Origin: Symploca sp. SIO1C2
GTDB taxonomy: Bacteria; Cyanobacteriota; Cyanobacteriia; Cyanobacteriales; Coleofasciculaceae
Direction: 5' to 3'
DNA length: 64,000 nt
Assembly (NCBI GenBank): GCA_010672925.1
Contig: JAAHFP010000003.1
Span: forward strand, 162,702-226,701
Both the position numbers and the translations under genes were made by a program. Under the pieces are notes generated by a model. It saw nothing but the letters and a program-made list of their open reading frames with translations. It had not been told where the DNA came from and searched no databases. Shown piece after piece: positions 54,801 to 63,446 of this stretch. Position 1 is the first letter of the stretch. The number at the start of each line of letters is the position of its first letter.

Positions 54801-55914
54801 CAAGCAGATGGGATGCTATGAAGATGCACTGCCAGACCTCAACCGTGTTCTTGAACTTGAGCCCAAATCTTATTGGGCGCTCATAGAGCGTGCCAAGCTC
54901 TATAAGCAGATGAAACGCGATGAAGACGCCCTGCAAGATCTCAACCGTGTTCTTGAACTTGAGCCCAAATTTGATTGGATACTCATGAAGCGTGCCAAGC
55001 TCAACAAGCAGATGGGATACTATGAAAATGCACTCCAAGACTTCAACCGTGTTCTTGAACTTGACCCAGCAAATTATTGTGCACTCAAAGATCTTGTCGA
55101 GCTCTACAAGCAGATGGGACGCTATGAAGATGCCCTGCCAGACCTCAACCGTGTTATTGAACTTGAACCACAAAATTATCGGGCGCTCATAGAGCGTGCC
55201 AAACTCTACAAGCAGATGGAGTGCTATGAAGATGCCCTGCCAGACCTCAGCCGTGCTATTGAACTTAATCCCAAATCTGATTGGGCGATCGCAAACCGTG
55301 GTCTTACCTACAGATTGATTGAACGCTATGAAGAAGCGCTACAAGACTTTAACCGTGCTCTTGAACTTAATGCCCAATATTTTGGTGCGATCGCAAACCG
55401 TGGTCTTACTTACAGATTGATTGAACGCTATGAAGAAGCGCTGCAAGACTTCAATCGTGCTCTTGAACTTAATCCAAAATACAATTGGGCGATCGCAAAC
55501 CGTGGCTTTACCTACATATTGATGGAACACTATGAAGAAGCACTACAAGACTTCAACCGTGCTCTTGAACTTAATCCCAGAGATTATTATTCATACCTTC
55601 GTGGTTTTACTTACCTCATCCTCCACCAAACAGATTCCGCCAAAGCGGATTTAAATAATGCCATTCAAATCGCCCAAGATAAACATGCCAACAAGCCTGA
55701 TAATTGCCAAAATACATTACATTTAGCACTTTATCACCTAGTTGCAGGTAACCTGTCAACGGCTCAAGAGTTATATCAAGCTGCACTCCAGAAGGGTGCT
55801 TCCCAATTCCAGATTCGAGAAGCTATTCAAGATTTGACAGATTTGTTGCGAGTGTTTCCTAAAAATACTGCTGCCCAGAAAATTAAGGCAACTCTTTTAG
55901 AATTTAGAATTTAG
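51847..55914 (+). CDS. PNP-NACHT-TPR (NLR-like) protein
   Basis: 1355 residues. Residues 1-245 are a nucleoside phosphorylase/MTA-nucleosidase-like domain: [15 protein letters not shown], and catalytic-type VEMEG (about 184) and RGISD (about 210). A NACHT ATPase follows, with P-loop [10 protein letters not shown] near 355-363 and Walker [12 protein letters not shown] near 452-461. Two hydrophobic helices occur at about 646-705. About 15 tetratricopeptide repeats cover 774-1270, as the likely sensor. The layout (effector, NTPase switch, repeat sensor) is that of NLR-type immune proteins, and PNP-NACHT-TPR also occurs in fungal NLRs. The inferred role is antiviral or allorecognition signalling by nucleotide or nucleoside cleavage. 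The start ATG follows the repeat-rich interval; the gene stands alone. Confidence 0.9.
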   Translation: MPRAVILTAIRVEYMAVRAYLKKRQEEVYHGTVYERGKFSANKRVWDVIIAEIGAGNPGAAGQAERAIAYFNPQVILFVGVAGGIKDVRLGDVVASTKVYAYESGKAEETFKPRPEIGLSAYSLEQRARVEARKKDWLKRLRPTPETTPTVFVAPIAAGEKVIASTKSEVFQFLCSNYGDAVAVEMEGIGFLDATHANQQVSAMVIRGISDLIDGKSEVDAQGYQEIAASHASAFAFQVLAKLNVENDKVNSTPSVSNTESFNSKAISNYQQTIRPEAERDLLETVREWADSRLRGQLHHHVRLNLPKETQPRQVRPWGMEVKVAIAPSSQLLPPETSIGQVFEQCSGRLLILGEPGAGKTTSLLDLALELMEKAEADPQEPIPVIVDLSDWQPTESPSTSRGSRVSRKNFSEPFSEEELVQSILNWLIRKVRGRYGVSLPQIQQWLEEKRLVPLLDGLDEVSPEYQQDCVQAINLWLDSEFKSELRPKQIAVCCRREPYESYSQKLQLAGAVYLQDLTDKQIQKFLVDVNRGELAESLMADENLLALIRRPLLLSMAIIAYKDLELNKWQRATSAGDRLNLLLDAYVQHMLTQDTASRFYKKQKPPSQKESRKWLEILALQLLQDSETDFLVKGINTKWLSTSPQKRLFTVLAIAAWGLISVIVAFAVALVLTIVRSTSFPTYIILMILSMAFTSWVWMRWENIYINRFLVRLCLFCTNSMPWNYTRFLNYATERLLLQRTGSSYRFLHDLLRQYLAQSRIDKYPDLISSQVFFRCGKSYTSMGQYDKGLQQLNRAIELEPKNVEAITERGITYRTMKLYKEALQNFNRALELEPQDYWMIINRANLYKQIERYEDAQQDINHVLELKPKNYWALTALVELYKQMRRYEDALPELNHVLELEPKNYWALIERAKLYKQMGYYEDALQDLNRALELERQDYLILINRAELYKEMGSYEDALQDFKHVLELKPEHYWAIKDLVELYKQMGCYEDALPDLNRVLELEPKSYWALIERAKLYKQMKRDEDALQDLNRVLELEPKFDWILMKRAKLNKQMGYYENALQDFNRVLELDPANYCALKDLVELYKQMGRYEDALPDLNRVIELEPQNYRALIERAKLYKQMECYEDALPDLSRAIELNPKSDWAIANRGLTYRLIERYEEALQDFNRALELNAQYFGAIANRGLTYRLIERYEEALQDFNRALELNPKYNWAIANRGFTYILMEHYEEALQDFNRALELNPRDYYSYLRGFTYLILHQTDSAKADLNNAIQIAQDKHANKPDNCQNTLHLALYHLVAGNLSTAQELYQAALQKGASQFQIREAIQDLTDLLRVFPKNTAAQKIKATLLEFRI
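54463..55278 (+). repeat. 306-bp higher-order repeat inside the TPR region
   Basis: Three-TPR units (102 residues, 306 bp) start at 54463, 54769 and 55075, each opening with a [14 protein letters not shown] helix and continuing with an [10 protein letters not shown] helix. The third unit has only two TPRs before a different TPR type begins near 55279. The underlying TPR is 34 residues (102 bp). The two TPRs at about 55279-55482 are nearly identical in DNA. Confidence 0.85.
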
Positions 55915-56030
55915 AATTGAAGAGTCTTCTACAAGGTTAGCGATCGCACGACTTTATATATAAGCGCACACCTTTCCTATTATGAAAAAATAATACCAAA
56001 CAATAACAGCAAACACAAGCAACCTCGGAG

Positions 56031-56150
56031 GAACCCACCCCTAACCCCTCCAAGGAGGGGAACCGGAACTTTTCGCCTTGAGCTCCCTCTCCCAGAGCTT
56101 TTCGTCTTGGGCTCCCCCTCTTGGGAGAGGGGGCTGGGGGGTGGGTTAAA
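56031..56150. repeat. C-rich dispersed repeat with inverted ends
   Basis: AACCCACCCCTAACCCCTCC at the left and GGGGGGTGGGTT at the right form the ends. Inside are GCTCCCTCTCCCAGAGC and CCCCCTCTTGGGAGAGGGGG. Same family as 10575-10789, 29781-29910 and 51745-51780. Confidence 0.7.
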
Positions 56151-56178
56151 GCCTGTTACCGGAGTTGTCTACCACCTA

Positions 56179-58614
56179 TCACTCAACACCTTCCACTTGA
56201 GCCACCATCAACAGCGTCTTAAGTACGGAATCGGGATTCAGACTCATGGAATCAATGCCTAACTCCACCAAAAACTTGGCAAACTCAGGATAATCACTAG
56301 GAGCTTGTCCACAAATACCAATTTTACGCCCTGTTGCCTTAGCTGTTGCGATCGCCATTTTCACCATCCGCTTAACTCCCTGATTGCGCTCATCAAAAAT
56401 ATGAGCAACTAAGGCTGAATCCCTGTCTAAACCAAGAGTCAGTTGGGTTAAATCGTTAGACCCAATGGAGAAACCGTCAAACACTTCGGCAAATTCATCT
56501 GCCTGAATCACATTACTCGGCAACTCACACATCACATAAACCTGCAAACCGTTGACACCCCGATGGAGACCATATTTAGCCATTTCCACTAACACCTGAC
56601 GTCCTTCGTCTGGAGTACGACAGAAGGGAATCATGGGGATGACATTAGTTAAACCCTTTTTATCCCTAACTCGCTTGATGGCCTGACATTCCAAAGCAAA
56701 GGCTTCTCGATACTTCGGGTCACAATAACGAGAGGCTCCCCGCCAACCAATCATGGGGTTTTCTTCCTTCGGCTCAAATTGCTTACCCCCTAAAAGGTTG
56801 GCATATTCATTGCTCTTGAAATCCGACATCCGGACAATCACCGGTTTAGGATAAAATGCTGCGGCAATCTTGGCTATTCCGCGAGCTAGTTTATCCACAA
56901 AGAACAGAGGCTTATCCTGATAGAGTTTAGTTTTCTCGGCAATTTGCGCTTTAACCGCTTCATCCTCTAACTGTTCAAAGTGAATCAAGGCTAGGGGATG
57001 GACTTCAATATTGTTAGCAATAATAAACTCCAACCGGGCTAAACCTACCCCATCACAAGGAATCCCTGCCAAACTAAAAGCTTGCTCCGGATTACCGACA
57101 TTCATCAAGATTTGGGTACGAGTACGAGGTAAATTTTCTAAAATGGTCTGGTTTACCTCAAAAGGCAGTAAACCTTGGTAAACTCGCCCTTCGTCTCCTT
57201 CGGCACAGGATACCGTCACTTCTTGATTATTGTGTAATAATTCTGTGGCATTACCACAGCCAACAATAGCGGGAATGCCCATCTCCCGGGCAATAATGGC
57301 TGCATGACAAGTTCTTCCTCCCTGATTAGTGACAATGGCACTAGCTTTTTTCATTATCGGTTCCCAATCAGGGTCTGTTCGATTAGTGACTAATACTTCA
57401 CCAGGCTCAAACAGATTAATTTTAGCTGCATCCATAATGATATGAGCTTTGCCTTGACCAATCGCTGCACCAATGCTGCGACCAGTTACCAGTACTGTGC
57501 TATGCTCCTGGAGTTGATAACTTTCGAGTACCTGGGCAGATTTTTGGGATTGCACGGTTTCTGGACGTGCTTGGACTATAAACAATTCACCAGTGATACC
57601 GTCTTTTGCCCATTCAATATCCATAGGAGTGTAGGTATGGCGCACCTGGGAATAATGCTCTTCAATCTCCACCGTCCACCGTGCTAGTTGGAGAATCTCC
57701 TCATCAGTGAGACAGAATTTACTACGTTCAGAAGGAGCTACCTTAACATTTCTCGTCAGCTTAGAACCTCCCTCATCGTAAATCATTTCGATTTCTTTGG
57801 TTCCTAAGCGTTTTTCTAGGATAGTACGAAATCCCGATTTGAGAGTTGGCTTAAACACCAGGTATTCATCCGGGTTAACTGCCCCTTGGACAACATTTTC
57901 CCCTAAACCGTAAGCAGCGGTAATCAGAGCAGCATTCTTAAAGCCAGTTTCCGGATCAATGGAGAACATCACCCCAGAGCAAGCTAAATCCGAGCGTACC
58001 ATTTTCTGAACCCCAACGGAAAGAGCTACATCAAAGTGGTCAAATCCATTATGCTGGCGATAGGAGATGGCGCGATCGGTAAATAGGGAAGCAAAGCATT
58101 TATGGCAAAATTCTAAGACCCCCTTATAGCTATTAACATTTAAATAGGTTTCCTGCTGACCGGCAAAACTGGCATCTGGAAGGTCTTCCGCTGTAGCCGA
58201 AGATCGAACTGCAACATCAGTACCTTCCCCGTAGCGATCGCATAATTTCTGGTAAGCTTCCTCAATAGCAGCTTCCAATTCTGGGGGAAAATTGATACTA
58301 AGGATTAATCTTCTCGCCTGTTTGCCTCGTCGTTGGAGATTGCTGAGATTATCCACATCCAAGTCAGCAAACAATTCCCGCAACTTGGCTTCCAAACCTG
58401 CTTTCCGGATATAGTAGCGATAGGCATAGGCAGTAATAGCAAAACCAGTAGGAACATTGACTCCTTTTGGTTGCAGTTGTTGGATCATTTCACCGAGGGA
58501 AGCATTCTTACCTCCCACTAGAGGAAGATCCGCAATTCCCACTTCCTCAAACCAGAGGATAAAGGATTGGGTTTTAGCAATCGGAGTCAGTTTTTCTTGT
58601 ATTGATGCGATCAT
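56179..58614 (-). CDS. ppsA: Phosphoenolpyruvate synthase
   Basis: 811 residues, normal length. It converts pyruvate, ATP and water to PEP, AMP and phosphate, for gluconeogenesis. Domains: ATP-binding (about 20-350; ASLGEMIQQL, VAVRSSATAEDLPDASFAGQ), swivelling phospho-His domain (about 385-475; GGRTCHAAIIAREMGIPAIV) and PEP/pyruvate-binding barrel (about 490-800; FSIGSNDLTQLTLGLDRDS, GICGQAPSDYPEF). The start MIASIQEKL is the only one that gives the full domain. It is a single gene with AT-rich upstream DNA. Confidence 0.96.
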   Translation of the reverse strand: MIASIQEKLTPIAKTQSFILWFEEVGIADLPLVGGKNASLGEMIQQLQPKGVNVPTGFAITAYAYRYYIRKAGLEAKLRELFADLDVDNLSNLQRRGKQARRLILSINFPPELEAAIEEAYQKLCDRYGEGTDVAVRSSATAEDLPDASFAGQQETYLNVNSYKGVLEFCHKCFASLFTDRAISYRQHNGFDHFDVALSVGVQKMVRSDLACSGVMFSIDPETGFKNAALITAAYGLGENVVQGAVNPDEYLVFKPTLKSGFRTILEKRLGTKEIEMIYDEGGSKLTRNVKVAPSERSKFCLTDEEILQLARWTVEIEEHYSQVRHTYTPMDIEWAKDGITGELFIVQARPETVQSQKSAQVLESYQLQEHSTVLVTGRSIGAAIGQGKAHIIMDAAKINLFEPGEVLVTNRTDPDWEPIMKKASAIVTNQGGRTCHAAIIAREMGIPAIVGCGNATELLHNNQEVTVSCAEGDEGRVYQGLLPFEVNQTILENLPRTRTQILMNVGNPEQAFSLAGIPCDGVGLARLEFIIANNIEVHPLALIHFEQLEDEAVKAQIAEKTKLYQDKPLFFVDKLARGIAKIAAAFYPKPVIVRMSDFKSNEYANLLGGKQFEPKEENPMIGWRGASRYCDPKYREAFALECQAIKRVRDKKGLTNVIPMIPFCRTPDEGRQVLVEMAKYGLHRGVNGLQVYVMCELPSNVIQADEFAEVFDGFSIGSNDLTQLTLGLDRDSALVAHIFDERNQGVKRMVKMAIATAKATGRKIGICGQAPSDYPEFAKFLVELGIDSMSLNPDSVLKTLLMVAQVEGVE

Positions 58615-59168
58615 AATTATGTTCTTTTATTAATAGACTTTTTGAGCAATGAGGTTTGATAGCGCTATGGGTTAGGCACGTCTTAAAAATCAACAAATTA
58701 ATGTAGGGACATAGCATTTGGGCGATAATTTATCAGTTAAACCCAAGTTAGACAATCCAAATACTATGCCCTCCGACTGTTTAAAAACACGCCCTAGACA
58801 ACAGGCAACAGTAAGCTGCGACTGGGTTAGCTGAATGTAGGAATATCCTAAAGAAACTTGTATAACCTGGACAGCTCAGAGTTGCATCTTCTTTTTTGAA
58901 GCTTCTAATTTGATTGTAGCTATTTCTCAACTGGGTGGAGTTAAAGTTTTTTATATGAAGATTTGTAGGATAAATTACATTTTCATCTGTTTATGGATTA
59001 AAATTGAATTACCTAAATATTGTTGTTCTACAAAAATACAATCTAAGTTTGCAACTAATGTGGTGCGTTACGCTGCGCTAACACACCCTACGATAGGTAC
59101 ATTTTTTCGTAATAAATCACTTAATTCTAAATTTTCTGAATCTATCGTAAGTGCTATAATAAGCTTTT
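58615..59168. other. Intergenic region with miniature element, no gene recognised
   Basis: A miniature inverted element (GTAGGGACATAGCATTT at 58703 against AAATACTATGCCCTCCGAC ending at 58778) is followed by AT-rich DNA. A frame at 58910-59179 lacks coding character. A TGTGGTGCGTTACGCTGCGC repeat word occurs at 59059. TATAAT at 59155-59160 is nine bases before the NotI-like start. Confidence 0.6.
59155..59160 (+). promoter_or_regulatory. Candidate -10 box of the NotI-like gene
   Basis: A perfect TATAAT lies so close to the ATG at 59169 that transcription would start at or within a few bases of the start codon. This would give a leaderless or nearly leaderless mRNA. No clear -35 is seen, and there is no Shine-Dalgarno. 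Confidence 0.35.
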
Positions 59169-60041
59169 ATGCCCAATAACCCTCTGGCAGAAGTCTTCGG
59201 CTTCCCAACTGATAACTTTACAGAACAGGCAAAACGTCATCGTCGATACAAACTCTGCCCGTATTATAATAAAGTACCAAACTGTACTAAAGACAAGGCA
59301 AGTAATCCACTAGGTGTTTGCAGCATTTATCACAAAGGTAGAGCGGTAATTACTTGTCCAGTTCGTTTCCGACAGGATTGGCTTATTGCTGAACACGCTG
59401 CTAGTTATTTCTTTGGTGAAGAAACGAATTGGACTTCTCTGACAGAAGTGCGATTGAAAGACGCCAATGGTCGCTCAGCTGGCAATATTGATATGGTTTT
59501 GGTTGCTTATGATGATCGGGGCAAAATTTTAGATTTTGGCTCTGTTGAAGTACAAGCTGTTTATATTTCTGGCAATGTCCGAGAACCCTTTGAAAGGTAT
59601 ATCAGCGCTCCTGAAGAGTGGGAAAATATAGATTGGTCAAAATTGGGAACTTATTATCCTCATCCAGATTACCTATCATCTTCTCGCAAACGGCTAATCC
59701 CTCAGCTTTTGTACAAGGGAACGATTTTACGTGAATGGAACAAAAAACAGATGATTGTTGTGCAAAAAAGTTTTTTCGATACTCTACCTAAATTGCCCCA
59801 GGTTGAACGCAGCGAATCTGAAATTGCCTGGAGCCTTTATACATTAGAGCGACAAGAAAATAATTTAAAACTGATATTAGACAATGTAATTTATACAAAA
59901 TACTGGGAAGCAATCAATCAAATTGTGACACCAAAATCTGGTCAAGTAGAAAGCTTTATTGAAGTGCTTCAACAGAAACTTGATGCTCAACTAGATAATC
60001 CTCCAGACAATCAGACAATACTAGACATTCCTTTGCAGTAA
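59169..60041 (+). CDS. NotI-family type II restriction endonuclease
   Basis: 290 residues. Four Cys (30, 39, 51, 63) in LCPYYNKVPNC...GVCS...ITCPVRFR correspond to the metal-binding site of NotI. The PD-(D/E)XK core is visible as Asp108 in GNIDMV and Glu127/Gln129 in SVEVQ; NotI uses the same D...ExQ arrangement. NPLAEVFGFP and the NW-rich segment also match the family. It is followed 11 bp later by a DNA methyltransferase, so the two form a restriction-modification operon. The target site cannot be inferred from the endonuclease; the adenine-type methylase implies that it contains an A. Cleavage activity is expected. Confidence 0.82.
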   Translation: MPNNPLAEVFGFPTDNFTEQAKRHRRYKLCPYYNKVPNCTKDKASNPLGVCSIYHKGRAVITCPVRFRQDWLIAEHAASYFFGEETNWTSLTEVRLKDANGRSAGNIDMVLVAYDDRGKILDFGSVEVQAVYISGNVREPFERYISAPEEWENIDWSKLGTYYPHPDYLSSSRKRLIPQLLYKGTILREWNKKQMIVVQKSFFDTLPKLPQVERSESEIAWSLYTLERQENNLKLILDNVIYTKYWEAINQIVTPKSGQVESFIEVLQQKLDAQLDNPPDNQTILDIPLQ

Positions 60042-60052
60042 AAAATTAGACA

Positions 60053-60925
60053 ATGACTCAACTTGAACTATTTAATACTGAGCATCTAAAAATCCCCCAG
60101 AAAATTGTCAATATAGCTACAGTGCCTCAGCGTAGCCCCTTTCGTTATGCAGGAGGAAAAACTTGGTTAATACCCCAAATTCGTAAATGGTTGTCTGCTG
60201 TAGGTGGAGACAACAAAGAACTTATTGAACCTTTTGCCGGTGGAGGCATTGTCAGTCTTACTGCTGCTTTTGAAAATCTCGTAGGTAGAGTGACAATGGT
60301 AGAAAAGGATGAAGGTGTTGCTGCCGTATGGCAAGTTATTTTAAGTGGTGGTGCTCAATGGCTAGCCCAAAAGATAACTGACTTTAATTTAACTCCAGAA
60401 ACTGCCAAAGAGGTAATCGAGTCTGCTGACCAATCTCTAGAGTCCCTGGCTTTCGCCACCATAGTAAAAAATCGCGTTAATCGTGGTGGAATTCTTGCTG
60501 ATGGTGCTAGCTTCATTAAAAATGGGGAAAATGGGAAAGGAATAACTTCCCGTTGGTATCCTGAAACCTTAAGTAAACGTATCAAGTCAATTGATAATAT
60601 CAAAACCAAAATCAATTTTATTCCAGGAGATGGGTTCGCCGTATGTGAGCAAAACTCTGCTCGTAAAGATGCCATCTATTTTATTGATCCGCCTTATTTC
60701 AAAACGGGACGTAGACTCTATCGATATTCAGTAGTTGATCATGAAGCTCTATTTAGACTGGCTAGTAAGTTAAAAGGAGACTTTTTAATGAGCTATGACA
60801 ATGTAGAAGAAATTAATCAAATGACAAATCGCTATAGATTTTCTCTACAACATATTGCAATGAAAAATACTCATCATGCTCAGAAAACAGAATTATTGAT
60901 TGGGCAAAATTTAGATTGGTTCTAA
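60053..60925 (+). CDS. D12-class (Dam-like) N6-adenine DNA methyltransferase
   Basis: 290 residues. It protects the host by methylating adenine in the recognition site of the neighbouring endonuclease. Motifs in order: FRYAGGKTWLIPQI (Dam-type N-terminal motif), LIEPFAGGGIVSL (SAM-binding motif I) and IYFIDPPYFKTGR (catalytic DPPY). A DSW-type target-recognition region lies between about 90 and 195. It begins 11 bp after the endonuclease stop and is followed 27 bp later by a P-loop kinase gene. A second, phage-type origin as an orphan Dam methylase is possible but less likely given the gene order. Confidence 0.87.
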   Translation: MTQLELFNTEHLKIPQKIVNIATVPQRSPFRYAGGKTWLIPQIRKWLSAVGGDNKELIEPFAGGGIVSLTAAFENLVGRVTMVEKDEGVAAVWQVILSGGAQWLAQKITDFNLTPETAKEVIESADQSLESLAFATIVKNRVNRGGILADGASFIKNGENGKGITSRWYPETLSKRIKSIDNIKTKINFIPGDGFAVCEQNSARKDAIYFIDPPYFKTGRRLYRYSVVDHEALFRLASKLKGDFLMSYDNVEEINQMTNRYRFSLQHIAMKNTHHAQKTELLIGQNLDWF

Positions 60926-60952
60926 GATTGGAGACGCTATAATCAAAAACCA

Positions 60953-61633
60953 ATGAGCAAACCTATCAGCGGCTGGATTATTGAAGGAGTTGTCGCCTCT
61001 GGTAAAACCACATTTCTTCAAGAGCTACAACAGATATTAGCTCATAGACATCCTGCCAGAACAAGGATTTGTATTAGCGAACATTACACCGAACGTGTTC
61101 TAGAAGACAATAAAGCCAAACAAACCCTGACAGCAAAAGCTACAATTGACTTAGCCTCTAATATTGTTGAGCAATTGGAAGGCATTGCCTCTTGGAAATC
61201 TGAAAGTAAATTCCGTCATAACGAAGGTAATGCAGTAATTGACTCTACTATAGAAAGATTTTTAGGGAGTCATTATGCAAATTTAACAACCATGAATCTA
61301 TGGTCTTTAAATTCTCAAGATCAATCTAGAATAATAGATATTTATCATCGTTTAGAAGTACTAGGTTTCTCGGTAGTGATTTTGAAGCTGCCAGACTCTT
61401 GGATTAGTCAGGCTATAGCATCTACTAAGCTTTATAGAAATACAGCTTGGTCTCAGTATCTTGAAGCAATAGGAAATGATGAAGAAGTGGGGGATTACTA
61501 CTTAAATTGGCAAAATCAACTGCTGGAGTTTTATAATACTCTTAGCGAGCAGATTGAAATTCAAATCGTGACAGTAGATTCTATCCACAGCAAGAAGCAG
61601 TATAGTGAACTGGCAGCTTCTCTAGTAAAATGA
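60953..61633 (+). CDS. P-loop nucleoside/nucleotide-kinase-like protein
   Basis: 226 residues with a Walker A GVVASGKTTFL at about 11-21. Helical segments and an Arg-bearing stretch (STKLYRNTAW) suggest a kinase of the thymidylate/deoxynucleoside kinase group or an ATPase of similar fold. I do not recognise the family precisely. The gene is 27 bp downstream of the methyltransferase and its stop overlaps the start of a HAD-like stub (ATGA at 61630). This suggests a former nucleotide-processing pair (kinase plus phosphatase). Confidence 0.6.
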   Translation: MSKPISGWIIEGVVASGKTTFLQELQQILAHRHPARTRICISEHYTERVLEDNKAKQTLTAKATIDLASNIVEQLEGIASWKSESKFRHNEGNAVIDSTIERFLGSHYANLTTMNLWSLNSQDQSRIIDIYHRLEVLGFSVVILKLPDSWISQAIASTKLYRNTAWSQYLEAIGNDEEVGDYYLNWQNQLLEFYNTLSEQIEIQIVTVDSIHSKKQYSELAASLVK

Positions 61634-61725
61634 GTATTGACTATATATTCTTTGATATTGCTCAAACGCTCATTACCTCTCCAAACGAACCCATTGGCTT
61701 TTGCGGCAAGCCCTATCTATCTTAG
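61630..61725 (+). pseudogene. HAD-superfamily phosphatase, N-terminal stub
   Basis: ATG at 61630 overlaps the kinase stop (ATGA). The frame reads MSIDYIFFDIAQTLITSPNE, which has the position and pattern of HAD motif I, but with Ile-Ala-Gln-Thr where Asp-x-Asp/Gly-Thr is expected. It ends after 31 residues in a TAG. The remaining HAD domain is absent, so the gene is truncated. Confidence 0.6.
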
Positions 61726-61750
61726 AATATGGTTCTACAAGGATAAACTT

Positions 61751-62683
61751 ATGACCAGTTATCAAGAACAATCAGTCAAAATCGCTGTGATTGGGGATGT
61801 TCACGACAAATGGGAAGAAGAAGATAATATTGCTCTTCAGCAGTTGGGTGTTGACTTAGTCTTATTTGTAGGAGACTTCGGGAATGAGTCGGTGAATGTA
61901 GTGCGGCTAATTGCTGCCCTTGACTTACCTAAAGCGGTAATTTTGGGGAATCATGATGCTTGGTATACCGCCTCAGAATGGGGCAGAAAAAAATGCCCTT
62001 ATGACCATAGCAAAGAAGACGGAGTACAACAACAGTTAGATTTACTCGGTGAGAACCATGTCGGTTACGGGTATTTGGACTTTCCAGCATTGAACCTTGC
62101 CGTCGTCGGCAGTCGTCCTTTCAGCTGGGGAGGCTCAGAGTGGAAAAATAAGGACTTTTTACAAGAAAGGTTCGGTGTGAACAACTTTGCCGAATCGATT
62201 GACCGTATAGTTACAGCAGCGACTAAAACGCCCCAGTCAACGATAATTTTTCTTGGTCATAATGGCCCCACCGGATTGGGAGAAGAGCCAGAAGACCCCT
62301 GTGGCAAAGACTGGGAACCCCTAGGTGGCGATCATGGTGACCCAGATTTTGCCGACGCGATCGCTCAAACTCAGGCACTAGGTAAAACCATCCCCCTAGT
62401 TATTTTTGGTCATATGCACCACAAACTGCGTCATACCAAAGAGCGGATGCGAACTATGGTGTCTCATTCTCCCTCAGGTATAGTATACTTTAATTGTGCC
62501 CGAGTTCCCCGGATTATGGCAACGGATACTGACCGACTGCGTAACTTTTCCATAGTTTCTTTAAAAGGGAATGTAGTTGAGCAAATTTCTTTGGTATGGT
62601 TGAATAAGAATAATACTGTAGCTTCTGAAGAGCTGCTCTACCTTCGTTCTGAAGCTGTTGTGAAGCAACCTACTCCCACCTAG
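61751..62683 (+). CDS. Calcineurin-like metallophosphoesterase (TIGR04168-type)
   Basis: 310 residues from the ATG at 61751; an earlier in-frame start at 61637 would add non-conserved residues overlapping the HAD stub. All metal-binding motifs are present: IGDVHDKW, LFVGDFGNE, ILGNHDAWY, FLGHNGPTG and FGHMHHKLRH. Cyanobacteria carry a conserved family of this kind of unknown substrate. The CDS ends PTPT and its stop TAG lies in CTAGTGCAGTGGG, the first bases of a dispersed element. It is 25 bp after the stub and may belong to the same transcript. Confidence 0.85.
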   Translation: MTSYQEQSVKIAVIGDVHDKWEEEDNIALQQLGVDLVLFVGDFGNESVNVVRLIAALDLPKAVILGNHDAWYTASEWGRKKCPYDHSKEDGVQQQLDLLGENHVGYGYLDFPALNLAVVGSRPFSWGGSEWKNKDFLQERFGVNNFAESIDRIVTAATKTPQSTIIFLGHNGPTGLGEEPEDPCGKDWEPLGGDHGDPDFADAIAQTQALGKTIPLVIFGHMHHKLRHTKERMRTMVSHSPSGIVYFNCARVPRIMATDTDRLRNFSIVSLKGNVVEQISLVWLNKNNTVASEELLYLRSEAVVKQPTPT

Positions 62684-62791
62684 TGCAGTGGGCATGGAAA
62701 TAACCCACCAGCTTGAAATCGATAGAACCCTTACGACCTAAGCATTTTGACTTTTGCATTTTACATTTTGAATTCCGCACAGCAGTACTAG
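62680..62791. repeat. Dispersed element with CTAG ends, copy 3
   Basis: It starts CTAGTGCAGTGGGCATGG and ends GCACAGCAGTACTAG. It shares GGAAATAACCCACCAGCTTG and the TAAGCATT word with copies 1 and 2, but its central array uses TTTGCATTTTACATTTTG. The first bases supply the stop codon of the phosphoesterase gene. Confidence 0.75.
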
Positions 62792-62829
62792 TTGCCATTA
62801 TGCCTAAGAATGATAAGATAGATAAGCCT

Positions 62830-62914
62830 GGAGAGGTGGCAGAGTGGTCGATTGCGCTCGACTTGAAATCGAGTGAGCCGAAAGGCTCCGTGAGTTCGAA
62901 TCTCACCCTCTCCG
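62830..62914 (+). tRNA. tRNA-Ser (anticodon TGA)
   Basis: A class II tRNA of 85 nt. The acceptor stem GGAGAGG pairs with CCTCTCC, and the anticodon stem CTCGA/TCGAG encloses the loop CTTGAAA (anticodon at 62864-62866). A long variable arm (GAGCCGAAAGGCTC) and the T-arm GTGAGTTCGAATCTCAC follow. CCA is not encoded. A run of T follows directly and probably ends transcription. Confidence 0.97.
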
Positions 62915-62975
62915 TTTTTTTTTAAATATCAGGGAAACAAGCAGATTTTAGGGAATTCTGTAAAAACAAATTAAT

Positions 62976-63446
62976 ATGGGTTTGAATATGACTTTATCTC
63001 CAGCCAAAACTATCGTGGTTACCAAAGGTAAGACTTATAGAATTGCGAACCCGATAGCTGAGCTGGCAATCCAAAATATTATCACTCTATTTACTGAGCC
63101 GGATACTTCTCAAAAATCTGGAAGTGCAGAGATAGAAAAGCTGGTAAAGTCACTGGCTCAATTACCAGGTGTTGAGGAAGTCAAAGCAATCTCACATCAA
63201 CCCGATGATTTACATGAAGTGACTTTCGAGATACTCTCTCATCTAGAATCTCCTGAGAGAAGAGAACTTGCTGCAAAAGCAATGATTTTGGTAAGAGAGA
63301 CAGAATGGATGTTGTGCGAGACAACCAATGAAGATAATTGGGATTTTGGGACTCAAATGCTCAGAAGATTCCCAACATTTCTCAATGCAAATCAGGTAAT
63401 TGCTTCTAGTTATGCCCAAAGAGAATGTTTACAGGCTGCAAGCTAG
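62976..63446 (+). CDS. Unknown protein, first gene of an overlapping pair
   Basis: 156 residues (ATG 62976; ATG 62988 is an alternative). I do not recognise it. A short beta-rich start (KTIVVTKGKTYRIANPIAEL) leads to a mostly helical middle, and a C-terminal part rich in aromatic residues (NEDNWDFGTQMLRRFPTFL). It overlaps the following HEPN-like gene by 35 bp, which implies co-translation. The arrangement resembles small toxin-antitoxin pairs, and in that reading this would be the antitoxin-like partner, but no motif proves it. Confidence 0.5.
   Translation: MGLNMTLSPAKTIVVTKGKTYRIANPIAELAIQNIITLFTEPDTSQKSGSAEIEKLVKSLAQLPGVEEVKAISHQPDDLHEVTFEILSHLESPERRELAAKAMILVRETEWMLCETTNEDNWDFGTQMLRRFPTFLNANQVIASSYAQRECLQAAS

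Noticed and set aside
54304..55173. 289-codon minus-strand open frame
   Set aside because: It is antisense to the TPR repeats; its repeats mirror the 102-bp TPR unit and it has no coding character of its own.
58910..59179. 89-codon frame upstream of the NotI-like gene
   Set aside because: Composition follows AT-rich intergenic DNA, and it includes a dispersed repeat word and overlaps the next start.
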